DNA of 64,000 nt from Jaapia argillacea MUCL 33604 (lineage: Eukaryota > Basidiomycota > Agaricomycetes > Jaapiales > Jaapiaceae): positions 8,067 through 72,066 of the forward strand of contig KL197787.1 in the NCBI GenBank assembly GCA_000697665.1. Reading direction: 5' to 3'. The notes below the pieces were generated by a model. It was not told the origin of the DNA, made no database searches, and was given only the letters and a program-made list of their open reading frames with translations. The position numbers and the translations under genes are program-made. The number at the start of each line of letters is the position of its first letter. Positions within the stretch are counted from its first letter, which is position 1. Shown here piece by piece: positions 12,105-22,842 of the stretch.

Positions 12105-13167
12105 TTAGTTTCCACCAACAAGAGGAGCCCTCTCAGGGTCCTCGAGAACAATACCTCCGCCCCTAGCCCTCGAGATCCTAGCTCCAACACCAAAGAATCC
12201 CTTGACGACCCAGACCAAGGCAAGGATGGCGAAAGCCAAAGCCGACCAATGGATGAACTTGGACGAAGTTTGATGGGCAAAGATGGCAAAGAGGGACCAA
12301 GCGATGGAGATGGAAGCAGGGAGATCGCCTTCAAGAGAAGTGAAGGCGTAGGTGGCAGCGGTACCCTCGAGGAAGAACCTGTGTATTCACAAATAGGTGT
12401 CAGTGACATTCAACAGAGCAAGTAAAGAACTGACAAGCCAAGGAAAACAAAGACCTTGGTCCAGATACCAGCCTTGTGGCTGATGGCGTTTACACCAAAT
12501 GCCTCGAAAGCGGTCAAGACGACGAGAACGGTTGTCCATCCGTGGTACAACGAGAATGGGAGGTGAACAAAGATCTCGTCGTTGATGTTTTGAGGTTCGT
12601 GATACTTCTTGATGATGTAATAGATGTGGGTCACGGCGGACGAGACAAAGAGAGCAAAGATGAAAGCTGATAGGACGGGCATGAGCTGAGCGAAAGAGGG
12701 TGTAAAGGGGTGACGGAAACGCACCAACGACGTAATGTTGCGAAGCCCAAAGGTTTACGTAGATCGCGTTCAGAACGCCAAGGAGAGGGAGCCTCCAGGA
12801 GATGCCGTCAACGATGACCACCTTTCCAGTAGGGAAGAATTGGTAGATGATAGTTCCGAGCAACAGGAGGTGAATCAAAGACCTGCAGACTAATTCAGTC
12901 CAGACAAGAATGAGTTCGGCTGAATATTTACGCACCAAATGGTAAAGGCCCAAGGAGCCGGGGTAATGTAGGTCTCTTTTCCAGAATGGTAGATCCCGGA
13001 GGGCGAGACAATGGTGAAGATGTTTGAACCAAGGAAAAGGAAGTAGACTATAATGTTCGTAATCTGGACAACTGCGCGGTCAATACTGAACCACGTTCCT
13101 CGCGAAAGACTCGACGTACTTTGAGGAGCAAGCCATCTTTCCAAGAGGTTCCTTCAGTGGGCGGCAT
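12105..13167 (-). CDS. Eight-span membrane protein, TspO/MBR-like motif
   Basis: Exon 1 (13167-13120, [16 protein letters not shown]) joins 13063-12936 in phase through a 56-nt intron. Further exons run about 12882-12731, then from about 12687, with a last one ending at the TAA at 12105. The donor near 12725-12731 is ambiguous. About eight hydrophobic segments are visible, among them [35 protein letters not shown] and [16 protein letters not shown]. The segment [19 protein letters not shown] resembles the conserved AxxFxIWxxIY helix of TspO/MBR-related proteins, but the chain is about twice the usual TspO length. TspO proteins bind porphyrins or sterols; whether that holds here is unknown. 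An open frame on the opposite strand at 12039-12425 is a shadow. Confidence 0.7.
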
Positions 13168-13832
13168 GTCGGCGGCGTAAGAATAACGTGCAATATGTCG
13201 TTGGTGCGGACGAAGGGGGTGGGAGTTGGGAGGAAGAGAGGACAGAATGAAAGCAACGGCGAGGCGACCTGCCTTTTGAAGGATGCGAATGAACGTCTTG
13301 TGACCGCAGCCGAACTTTGCAAATGACGGACTCGTGCACGTCATCTATTGCACGATCCACGTGCGCTCCACCGCAATTCGTTCTCTCCTGCACCCCGACA
13401 GCCGCACGAAGGTTACCGCGACAGTTCGACATCCTCCACGTTGGCAACGTCCTTCATGACATGAGGGGCATGCGGGCGGTCTGTCGCATGTCGCCTGTCT
13501 GTGGCTTTCACCTTGCCTTGTTTAATCTTCGGTTAGCAGCTTTGCATCGTCAAATTTCTCCCCTCCACTTCGCTCGTAGGTCTTCCTTATGTTCCTGTTC
13601 CAGTCTCACATTGCTGGCAGTGCTGTGTTACTTTGGCACAGCCGTTTTCAAAACCTTGTCCAGCAACAACCAGCAGCGTGGCAAGCGGTGGCCCCCATCC
13701 GCCACCTGCGCTGCTGCTTTGCCGTCGACAACTCGTGTCTTTCGTGGCTCACACGATCGATGTAATTTATCTGGAGCTAGTCATCCCATGTCTAGCACCA
13801 ATAAACAACAGTGACAGACAAAGTGCTCGTAG
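13168..13832. other. Spacer, divergent upstream regions
   Basis: These 665 bases separate two divergent gene starts. Short open frames occur on both strands, but none has splice signals or composition that convinces me. No repeat was recognised. Confidence 0.35.
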
Positions 13833-15018
13833 ATGAGGGGTGGACTAAATCTCAGCCAACTTGGACAATCCTTCGAGGTCTCAGCCTACGACCTGGCGGT
13901 TGAACAGAGAGGTCAACTATGGTAGGTAGATTTCATCTCGACATGGTACGCTGGAGAAGTTGACCTACTTTAGGGGTTTGTTATCGTTCCAGATTAATGG
14001 GTTTATACAAGGAAGAATACCAAGGTCAAGCAGGACACCCTTCCCCATATTTGCCTTCAAGACGGCGACAAATCAGAGACTCGTTGCCGTAAGTTCAAGT
14101 TGTCTGTGAATCACTGTATCAGTTTGGGTTGCATTGAGATTGTGATGGACTTCTTTCGCTCTACTTTTAAGGCGCTTTAGCCAAGTGGTTACGGCGACAG
14201 ATTAGAATTCAATACATCTGTTTCCCTTTGGGAGCATAGGTTCGAGTCCTGTAGGCGTCGGATTGGTTTTGCACCTCATTTCTTTGCCCCACTCACCTAC
14301 ATTTTCGTACTCTGCAGGGCTCCCCGATGTTCGTGACCACAATTCCGATTTATCAAGCCTTAGGTATATCTCGGTTCTTGTTCATTTCCATGTCCTATTT
14401 GAATGAGAAATTTGATACAGGTGGTATGTATTGGACTGTCCATTCCATCGATCTCACCCCCCTCCGTGGTGAGCAAGTCCAACCTGCGCTGCACTTAAAT
14501 CGCGGTACCTCCTCGCGCATGATTGAAGTGGGACTCCAACTTCCCTCGCATTTGTCTCAGGCACTTCATCGTCGCCTTTGGTACGTCTTCGGTTGATAAT
14601 TGGGTATCGACAAAGCCAAAAATCCCGCTCGCTCGTTATCTCGTCGGAAGATCGCGAGGGAAATCTAACTGACGGTAACATGTTGGTCATCCTCGGTCAT
14701 CTCTCCACAGTAAGCAGCCTGTCCATCCATTCGTTTTTCGCACTGACTCATGTCCGACTTCCCAAGTTTTGACCTACCCGCGGCCAGATACCCCTCTCGT
14801 CAACCCCTCGCGACCGTCCGTTTGCCCAGACGACGGCCGAGTCTGCAAGAGTGTCACAATCAAAATTTGAGATCACGCGAACTGATGGTTTGCAGAGTGT
14901 TCAGACGGATGAGGTAGGGAAAATTCAGTCCGAGAGGACTCGTGGCGAACGACAAGATCCTTCCGCTGCTCAATCATCTAACCGGGTTGATCCAGACCCG
15001 AAGAACAAGTTCTGTTGA
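13833..15018 (+). CDS. Unknown protein; an intron appears to host a tRNA gene
   Basis: An ATG at 13833 starts MRGGLNLSQLGQSFEVSAYD. Exons 13833-13921, 13974-14088, 14318-14363 and 14421-14580 join in phase. An exon ending at 14709 and a last exon 14788-15018 (ends DPDPKNKFC, TGA) also agree in phase with each other. The start of the exon ending at 14709 is unresolved; the nearest acceptor would leave an intron of only about 35 nt. The intron 14089-14317 has GTAAGT and TCTGCAG ends and contains the whole tRNA-Ser gene on the same strand. The protein, about 230 aa, has no recognised domain; a loosely hydrophobic stretch (PMFVTTIPIYQALGG) and a polar tail rich in Gln, Ser and Arg are visible. 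Two genes flanking the tRNA are the alternative. Confidence 0.5.
14171..14260 (+). tRNA. tRNA-Ser(AGA), class II, with short intron
   Basis: A full cloverleaf folds. The acceptor stem is GGCGCTT with AGGCGTC, the D arm GCC...GGC, and the anticodon stem ACAGA/TCTGT. The loop reads TTAGAA plus an inserted TTCAATAC before the last loop base, which I read as an 8-nt intron after position 37. The long variable arm (CCC TTT GGG) and the T arm ATAGG-TTCGAGT-CCTGT mark a serine tRNA. A T-run follows (GATTGGTTTT), a Pol III stop. The anticodon AGA reads UCU and UCC after inosine modification. It lies inside a predicted intron of the surrounding gene. Confidence 0.88.
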
Positions 15019-15406
15019 TCTTTTCGCACACGGTCAGTCAACCTATGCCCGTAGTCTGACTTGTTGACCGAACGGATCACTCGCCAGGGCGACATGTTTT
15101 TCAACCTCCATGGAATCCTGGAGATTTCACTTCGGCAAACTTGATTGGTTTCCTCTTGACGCCTCGCTCCGAGTCGCTTCGGTAAGCTTGCCTTCCGCTG
15201 AATGGATTCAACGAGAGAGTTTCTTCCAGAGTCGATTGAGTCGTCAGGTGCGCGCTCCTGGAGGCATTCAACCGGTCAGGTACTGAACCCTGAATCAACC
15301 AGTGATTGACCTATCCATGGGGGATGGAGTAGACGGTACCAGCAACGTATGAAATGCAAGGGTACATTTTCTATGCGAAGAACAGAAAACAAAAACGACT
15401 GCCCCT
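15019..15406. other. Spacer between convergent genes
   Basis: The 388 bases hold the 3' ends of the tRNA-hosting gene and of paralogue B. No gene or repeat is recognised. Confidence 0.35.
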
Positions 15407-17034
15407 CTACGTAGCTTTGGCTTTCTTATTCGAACCTCCTTGCTCGGATGATTTCCTCTTGTTTGGATTCGGGACCCCTTTAGAACCATTGGCCGGAATT
15501 GCAATTGGTACTGGTGCCGATTTCTTGGGAACACTGCCTTTCTGTACATTCAGCATAAGACGGTAAAGTTCGTGGTTGAATCCGACACATTGCAGGCCAA
15601 GACAGAGGGGAAGAATCACGCCCTTTTCGAAGGAGTCTTGAATCAAAGATGCAGCGAGGAGTGGGGTACTAAGCTTGGTTGTGAGAACCTTGCTAAGTAA
15701 ATACTTTTGAACCTGTGTAGATGTCGATGATGTGTAAGCTTGCACTATCCGTCAACCAGAGATTTGACAATGCACATACCCCGAGGGGCAATCTCCGGTA
15801 CTCTTCTCCACTCAGCCTGGATAGGGAAAGACACTTGTAGGTTCCAGCATAATGGATCATCCCTCCTTTGGCTCGGAAGAACAACTCGCGAGTATTACCG
15901 GCGAACCGTTGAAAATTTGTGTTCCGTTCATTCCAACTACATCCCTTCTGCTCGGCAAAATAACGGTATTCGTAGTGGGGTTCGATCAATAATGCATGCT
16001 GAGGCGGGGTTGCATCTCCTGGAGCAGGGAGACACCAAACGGTGAGATCCGGGGCGAATATGAAACCATCGGATGTACTGGATGGTGTGGGAGCCGATTT
16101 ATATGATTGTTCATTCAGAAGTAATAGTACTCACCATAGCGCGTTCATTTGCTACGGACGTTGCCCATCAACCTCCGGAACTCAGAGAAAATAAAGCAAG
16201 AAGCGGACCTGAGTTAAATGAGTTGCTGGCGACATGTTGCTTCGAGGAAAGCAGGGAAGTAAGTCATCCTGCCGTGGTCTGTCCGCTATAATGGGTAGCT
16301 TGACCATGAGTTGGCTGTTATCAAGGGGTTCTTGTGATGGCTGGATCAAAGGATAAGCGGATGGAGAGCGAGGAGGAATTAGGAAGGCGTACGTTGGATG
16401 AGCTCTTGCTGTTGAGCTCCGTGTCTCCAGGATGACCTGCTCACGTCCCTTGTCCTTGACTTTCAAAAAATTCAGCTCTTCCTCCAACCTGGTCCTCTGC
16501 TCCGACTGTAGGGACAAGCCAAACCATCAGAGTGGTGAGGGGATGGAAGGAATGGTGTCTGTACATGCTCATGGATCGTATTGTCCCTTTCCTGAAGAAG
16601 ACGCCGAAGTTGCATTATTTCCATCTGGGAGAAGGTGAAGGTGCCATGTCAATGGGCACCGAAAGGAGGATCGGTGAATTTGTGAATCTTACGTCGGGTT
16701 TTCGGTCGACTTCTTCAGGGGCTGATTTTAAGTCCGAGTCCGCCTTGAGACGCCTGTTCTCCGTGGAAAGGTCGGCGACCCGCGTAGTCAGGTGGATATT
16801 GACTTCCTCGAGGCGCTGAGCGTGGTCCTCAAGTCGACGTATCCTCTCGAAATCAATCGGTTGCGATTGCGACCCACCACGCTTGAAAGTAAATGGGTCT
16901 CTGCGCGCGCCAAATGACAAGGGGTGATTCACCTGTGCATCGTCTTGCTGTCTCTTCCTGAGTGATAGGAGCTCTTGCCCTAAGAGTTGCAGCATCTGGG
17001 ATGCTAGCTCTGGATCTACGGTCACGGCGTCCAT
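15407..17034 (-). CDS. Coiled-coil paralogue B (same unknown family)
   Basis: Exons are 17034-16933 (34 codons, MDAVTVDPELASQMLQLLGQ), 16881-16693, 16624-16565, from 16505 to about 16400-16450, 16340-16209, the 17-nt microexon 16151-16135, 16077-15780 and 15712-15407. All join in phase except the 3' end of exon 4, where the donor is unclear. The order matches paralogue D: leader helix, coiled coil (STENRRLKADSD, EQRTRLEEELNFLK), a linker with QLMVKLPIIADRP, then the globular part with SDGFIFAPDLTVWC, NTRELFFRAKGG and HYAGTYKC. It closes with GLQCVGFNHELYRLML and a basic tail (KRKSSEQGGSNKKAK). It stands head to tail with the decayed copy C. No function is known; the basic tails hint at the nucleus, which is inference. 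Confidence 0.75.
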
Positions 17035-17462
17035 GTTAACTCTGCGTCCTCGGCGGGAACGTGAACAAGGACAGTGGTAACTGTATACATCCTGAGAGAA
17101 ACATAAGTGAGCGTGGAAACGTCACGCATCACGTACACGTGATCAGGTATAAATAGCACCGATATCCAAAGGCTGCGCAGAAAGATACATCGGTGCATGA
17201 GAAGTATCCATGCAGAGATTGGTATATCCTAGACACTGCGACCCATGAGTCGAATGCGGACTTTGACCAGAACTCCCACACGAGAGTCAAATGGAAAGTT
17301 ACATCCTCCTACGCGCTCGATAAGGGGGTGCTTATGGGGAAGACTCATTACGACGAACTCGTTTAAGTATCTATCCGGTTGCGTCGGTAGAGCATGAATG
17401 CAATCGCTTTACATCGAGTTCAGGTGCCTAATCTGTAGTGTAACGTACATGACGGATGATCC

Positions 17463-18388
17463 TCAAGCAAACTTGATTCGCTTCCCGACTACCTTGGTGG
17501 CCGGCGGTTCCAGTGGTTCCTTCGTCTTTCTTTTCTGAGCTGATCGTAGCCTCATTCCAGGAGTGGGAATGGGTACAGACGGCTTGGTTGAGGACGACTT
17601 GGCATCCAAAAGCGCTCGGTAGAGTGTGTTGTTGAAACCGACACATTGCATGCCCACACACATAGGAAGAATGACACCACTCTCGACCATCTCTTCGATG
17701 AGGGTGGCTGCCAGTGGTGGAATCGAGGCCCTGGACTGGATGACATGTTGAGCCATCTGCTTTCGGAACTGAGCATCCAGGTCAGTAAGACAGGAGGACG
17801 TATAGTAATATTCGCACCGAAATGTCGACCTTCAAGCATTCTTCTTGATTCAATTTTGGAACATCGAGCTCCCAGCCATTCCCCCCTTTCCCAGAAAGAA
17901 AACCCCTCTCGTCTGGCCGATCGGTATGCTTTGAAACCTCTGGTTTCTGAGCCAACCCCATTTCTTGCGGGGAGGAAGATAGGAATATTCGTGGGAGGCC
18001 TCCAGTAATAGAGCATGCTGAGACGGCACACTCATATCCCCCGGATGATTCCACCAGATATATTTGGCGGGCAGGAACAGCCAGCCGTCGGAGCTGCGGT
18101 CATGGATAAGTGTCATTACAGGAGCCGAGAACGTTGACTAGTGCGACATTTGCTTCTTCGAGGGAAAGAACACGCTGTTCTGCTTGAGCCAGTCTCTCAT
18201 CTGCTGTGTACGACCTTGACCTCGACCCCTTCAAATGAGAACTGGTATCTTAAATCGAGACGAAACCAAAGTGTGCGCTGAACGTACCTGTTCGTATTCC
18301 TGGAGTTTCCTCTTGACAGTGATGAGTTCCTGGCAAGGAGTTGTAGCATCTGAGATGCTAGCTGGCGATCTTCAGGTACCGAGCCCAT
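17463..18388 (-). pseudogene. Coiled-coil paralogue C, decayed
   Basis: This is a family member with clear damage. Exon 1 (18388-18288) is 101 nt against 102 nt in B, D and E. Aligning it with them places a one-base loss in the Gly codon of QLLGQEL, near 18331-18335. The middle coiled coil, the linker exon and the 17-nt microexon are missing: exon 2 (SRSRSYTADERLAQAEQRV) runs almost straight into the SDGWLFLPAKYIW block near 18092. Within that block the frame is lost again, at a run of six G after a normal QTRGVFFLGK, where the relatives read RELFF...YxGTY. The last exon is intact: VESGVILPMCVGMQCVGFNN and a basic tail ending KRIKFA. It could be a pseudogene, or in part reflect sequencing errors, but the missing exons argue for real loss. 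Confidence 0.7.
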
Positions 18389-18587
18389 TTGAGCGACAAG
18401 GAACAGATAAAGCTGTTGGAGAACATGCGACGCGCGCAAAGGAAATTAAAGTTGCGGACGCGATCACATGATCAGAGCGTACGCCCCGTCGAAATACACG
18501 AGGGATGATATAGTGGAACGGGTATACAAAATCGGTAGTGCGACATGTCAGACCCGCGACTATTCTCTGATACGCTCATGCTGGATA

Positions 18588-18596
18588 GGAGTGTGT
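18588..18596. repeat. Target-site duplication, left copy
   Basis: GGAGTGTGT immediately left of the terminal inverted repeat; identical to the right copy. Confidence 0.7.
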
Positions 18597-20696
18597 GAGG
18601 ACATCGACAGTAGAAATTTTTGGTTCGCATTCTGAATGCGAACCTTAGATGCGAACTTCTAATGCGAACCTAAAAACGCGAACCATCAACAACCTCAAAT
18701 ACCAGTATTTCGTCGCGGCATTATTTTTCGATTGCTGCCCTCCCAAAATGCGAACCTTTGTCGCATTGTGACGAAGACCTGTTACGCCCGTGATGTCGTC
18801 TTGATTCGGTCCGCGGAAGACCACCCGAAGACCATCATTTTCTTCCACCAACCACAACCATTGAAGGACGTCGAAGGTGACGTTGCCTCCAGTGTTCTCA
18901 TCGTTGACCGCCACGGCGACGCGGGTCCTCGCAGTACCAGCCAACCTTGCAACGTCCCCATCCTCAGAGCCTTTACCACTACTTTCTGCCACCAACTGCA
19001 ACGAACATGACTATTCGGTCCATCCTCGTTGTTGAAAACCACGGTGACACAGCTCCCACGGTGGCCGACAGTGAGTACTAGTAAGTACTCCCATTTCGCG
19101 CTCTTCGTTAGCATACTGTGACCAGTCTCTGAGAACAGGTGTCATGCCAAGCTGGTGAGTTACCCCCGAGCATGGCCTGGTTGTGGATCAAGTACGTGTT
19201 GTTCCCCTGACTTTGTTGTCTTTCACTGACACGGTCGCAGTAGCCTCCCCACGACTCGGCACACCCCAATAACTACCCATCAAACCGATCTTCTCACCTT
19301 CGCTTGAAGTTGATTCACCACGGTGTACCGAATGTTCTGGGGGGACACTGACGTAGAGATACAGAGTATATATGATATTTGTGATATATGCATGCATAAG
19401 CCCAACAGAGATGGACGAGAAGAACACCTCCCACCAACTTCCTTCAGAAGTGCACACAATGATTCAACACAAATTGTCTAACTCAACGTCGTTGAGAAGT
19501 GGGTTGGGTTGCAGGTTTCTCAACTCAAGTGTGATGTTTGGACAGAAGAATATGTTTTATTGTCATCTAAGTGAATAGATCTTGTATACATTTCTACATG
19601 AGGGGGGGAGAGGGGTAAGATAAATTGAGAATAAACTAGTCTCGGGGGCTATGTTCACAACCCACCGAGCCCTCTGTCCCCGTCAACACAATCCGAGGGT
19701 CATGATGATTGCCGCATGTGTGCGCAGACGCGCAACGGGGAGGGCATCAGCAGGGTAGGGTTAGGGCGGAAGGGAAAGGGCAGGTGTTGCAGGTTACCGA
19801 TTATCGAGGATGAGAACAGGAGTTGGGGGTGATTTCCAGCAGGAGGTCACGTAAATCATGTCAGCCACAAAATAACTGTGACAACAAGACTTCACTCACT
19901 AAACCAATTAGCGGCGTGGGCGGGGATATGTTCGCAACCCACGAAGCCCTCCGTCCCTGCCAGAGCAATACGAGGGGTGACCATGGGTGCAAGCACCTGG
20001 CGAACCGGCATGTGAAGAAGGGGGCCTCGGTAGGGTAGGTTTAGGGTGGGAGGGTGTCGCGGGCTCACCTGATTTGGTTGAGAGCCCATGGGGATCTGCG
20101 AAACAGGCTTCAGGTTAGCAGAACCCGTGGCTCCGAACCCATTCCCTCCTCTGTTCAATATTCTGCAAGTTGGTATACAGGTGCGAGTGGACACGGCAGG
20201 GGGCGAGGGCGCATCGGCAGGGCAGGGTTAGGGTGGAAGGGAAAGGGCGGGCATCGCGGGGTGTTGCTCGTCGAGGTCGGGGGTGGTTTCTGCTGGAAGA
20301 TCATGTTTTTTGGTGTCAGCCACACAGAAAAAACAGTGAAAACGAAGTTTTACTTACGAAAACTGCTGCCGCACATGCATTCTACACCGAAAAACTTGGA
20401 TGGGGAGGGTGTAGGGCCAGTCGGGGGATTGAACAGATGGTGGTTCGAGGATAAGAGCAGTTGGTCCTCCGAAGGTCCACCGGGAGACTGGATCAGCAGC
20501 AAGCCGTGTCACTGCATGTCACGCGATGTAGAAAGGTGGTTCGCATTTTGGGTTATTTGTGGAGTCTCGGACGTTCGCATTCGAAAAATCACGCAGTTCG
20601 CATTTCTGAGGAGGTGGTTCACATTTTTTGGGGAAGAGTTCCCATATTTGGTTCGCAAAAAGAATGTGAACCGATTTTTTCTACTGTCGATGTTTT
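18597..20696. mobile_element. Non-autonomous Mutator-like DNA transposon (about 2.1 kb)
   Basis: The ends are inverted copies. The left end has ACATCGACAGTAGAAA followed by TTGGTTCGCATTC; the right end, read on the other strand, has ACATCGACAGTAGAAA followed by AATCGGTTCACATTC. Just outside, the 9-bp word GGAGTGTGT occurs at 18588-18596 and again at 20697-20705, a perfect target-site duplication. A 9-bp duplication is the hallmark of Mutator-like elements; hAT elements make 8 bp. Sub-terminal copies of GGTTCGCAT in both directions crowd both ends (18621-18690 and 20538-20680). No transposase-like frame is seen inside. The right end lies only 26 bases beyond the stop codon of paralogue D. Confidence 0.75.
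19640..20345. repeat. Degenerate internal direct repeats of the transposon
   Basis: Two kinds of block recur. One contains ATGTTCrCAACCCACsrAGCC (about 19649 and 19928). The other contains GGGTTAGGGyGGAAGGGAAA followed by a GCAGG/GCTGG and TGTCAGCCACA segment (about 19755-19870 and 20220-20325). A third, partial G-rich copy lies near 20030-20050. The G-rich part includes short TTAGGG words, as in fungal telomeres, but only one or two at a time. Confidence 0.55.
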
Positions 20697-20705
20697 GGAG
20701 TGTGT
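20697..20705. repeat. Target-site duplication, right copy
   Basis: GGAGTGTGT immediately right of the terminal inverted repeat; identical to the left copy. Confidence 0.7.
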
Positions 20706-20722
20706 TGGATAGTAATAATGAG

Positions 20723-22592
20723 TTATTTTGCGTCGGATTTCTTTCTCCTCTTCCCAGGAGGGGCCCGGGGATTGTGCGGAATCGGGATGGGAACAGGTGT
20801 CTTCCTCTTCAAGCTCTTGGGCATGTCATTCAAGAGTTTCGTGTATAGCTCTTGATTGAACCCAACACACTGCATACCGACACAAACGGGGTGGATGATC
20901 CCGAGCTGGTACATCTCCTCGATCAGAGAGGCGATTAGAGGGGGCACGGATGCCCTCTGGGGTATTGTGCGGCCAATTAAATAACCGTGGACCTGAGCAT
21001 GTAGCAACGACCCTTAGCTACGAACACAAACTGACGTTGAAGCACGAAAGCACGCACGCCTTTGTCTAATCGCTGGCATTCCTTTTGACCCATATTTGGC
21101 AATTCCAGGAAAGTATATGTACCAGCGTAGTACGTGTTTGCTTGCCTTGTAAAGAACAGATCCTTGGTCTGCCCGACTAGATTCTGGATCGTTACTCGCG
21201 TCTTCCAGGAGAATTTTTTGAGCCCTTCATCGTACTGATATCGATGTGGGGACTCAACCAAAAGGGCGTGCTGGACTGGGGTAATTGTGGAATTTGAGGG
21301 ATAACACCAGACGGTCTGCTCTGGTAAGAAAACCCAGCCACCTGGACTTAACACGTTGGATAACGTGAGGCGCGAAGAAACCATTCGCACAGGAGCAACT
21401 CACCACATGCCGTCCGCGTCCTGGATAATGACTTTAAAAGATGGGTCTTTGTAATGGGAACAAGATGGCTTACAGCTTTCAGGTAGGATTTAGGTGACGT
21501 TCCGTGTCCGGGGAAACAGGGGCGGAGCTCTTCATGGTTGGGTCTGTCGGGACAGACGGGCAAATTCACCATGAATTGCGCATTTTCGAGGCATATAGAT
21601 GGCTGATAGGGTTGTTACTTCAGAGGAATTCCCGGGGATGACGAGAACCAGCCCACCATCGTGTTCTCCGCCAGGACAGCATCTCTTTCCTCATTCACTA
21701 CTCGGAATTGCTCCTCAAGGTCACGCAACGACTATGGCACATACCAATATCAGCAGTCTGACGCACAGGTATGGAGTGAGCACCGACTTGAAGAGCTGTC
21801 TGCATACCCTCTTCCATTCTATCCTTCTTCTCTCGCGAGGACGACAACTTCGCTCTCAATCGTGCCTCCGAAGCAGACTATCGCATATTTCAAAAACATA
21901 AGAAAGTTACGAGGAGAGAGGCTATCGCTCAGAGCTTACCAGAGATCGCTCATTCTCCGCCTTCTCCAAAACGCTGGCCTGCAGTCGCTCATTCTCGTCT
22001 CTCAGAGATTGTAGTGCTTCCTCCTTATCAAGAATGAGGGCATCCTGGCGCTTAATCTTTCCTCTCAATGAGCGCAGCTGCGCCTCCAACTCGGTGGTCT
22101 GCTCAGACTGCCGGAACCTATGAACTATGGACGAGAGCGGGCAGGTGGAAGCTCACCAGCGCCGTGACACTGTTATCGCTTTCGGCCAACGTTTGTCGGA
22201 GTCGCACTACTTCTACCTAGAGATAGATAGACGAGACGTCAGAGTCAGGATAGAACAACGTAGTCCAAATCCTACGTCAGATTTCACGTCGATTTGCTCT
22301 CGAAGAGAATCAAGCTCCGCTTTGAGGCGACTATTCTCGGTGGAGAGATCTGTCACCTGCTTGAGGACAACATCATCATGTTGAAGCGCATGAATCTCCC
22401 CATCAGCAGTGTGCGATCGCGACCTTGAACCCTTCAGAGAAACACATTCGAACTGCGGATCGCGACCATCCTGGAGTCACAACCACCTACCTGTTGGTAT
22501 TCTTGGAGCTTCCTCTTGACAGCGATAAGTTCTTGACCTAAAAGTTGCAGCATTTGGGCTGCCAGCTGGGGGTCGTCAGATATAGCTTCCAT
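20723..22592 (-). CDS. Coiled-coil paralogue D (best complete model of the family)
   Basis: Ten exons close in phase to 451 aa: 22592-22491, 22431-22276, 22216-22157, 22107-21940, 21877-21788, 21731-21657, 21602-21474, 21420-21404, 21346-21058 and 20992-20723. The leader helix (QLAAQMLQLLGQELIAVKRK) is followed by some 150 residues of coiled coil (VTDLSTENSRLKAELDSLRE, LRDENERLQASVLEKAENER). A conserved linker FMVNLPVCPDRPNHEELRPC comes next, then the 17-nt microexon, then the globular part PGGWVFLPEQTVWCYPS, QHALLVESPHRYQY, KDLFF and YYAGTYTF. It ends with GMQCVGFNQELYTKLL and a Pro/Lys/Arg tail (PIPIPHNPRAPPGKRRKK). Exon 1 has exactly 34 codons, as in B and E. A Mutator-like element sits 26 bases past the stop. 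Function unknown. Confidence 0.8.
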
Positions 22593-22842
22593 GGCGAAAA
22601 GGGTGACATGCGAAGGGCACCCGTCGAGCGTGAACGGTTCTGAAACGGGACGATCCATAAACACGGTCACCTGACTATTTCCGGGTCTCAGGCTGTTGTA
22701 GCTCTGAATCTGATTCATCGTCTTTCTTCATCCGTACTTCAGCTTCCGTAGCTTCAATATTCAATCTTTAGGTTGCTTTTTGTCATTAAGCTAACGAGAA
22801 ATACCACGATGGTATGACCCAACAGGAATTAATAGGCGAAAA

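Noticed and set aside
12039-12425. Plus-strand open frame opposite the membrane protein gene
   Set aside because: It mirrors the spliced minus-strand exon that encodes clear transmembrane helices.
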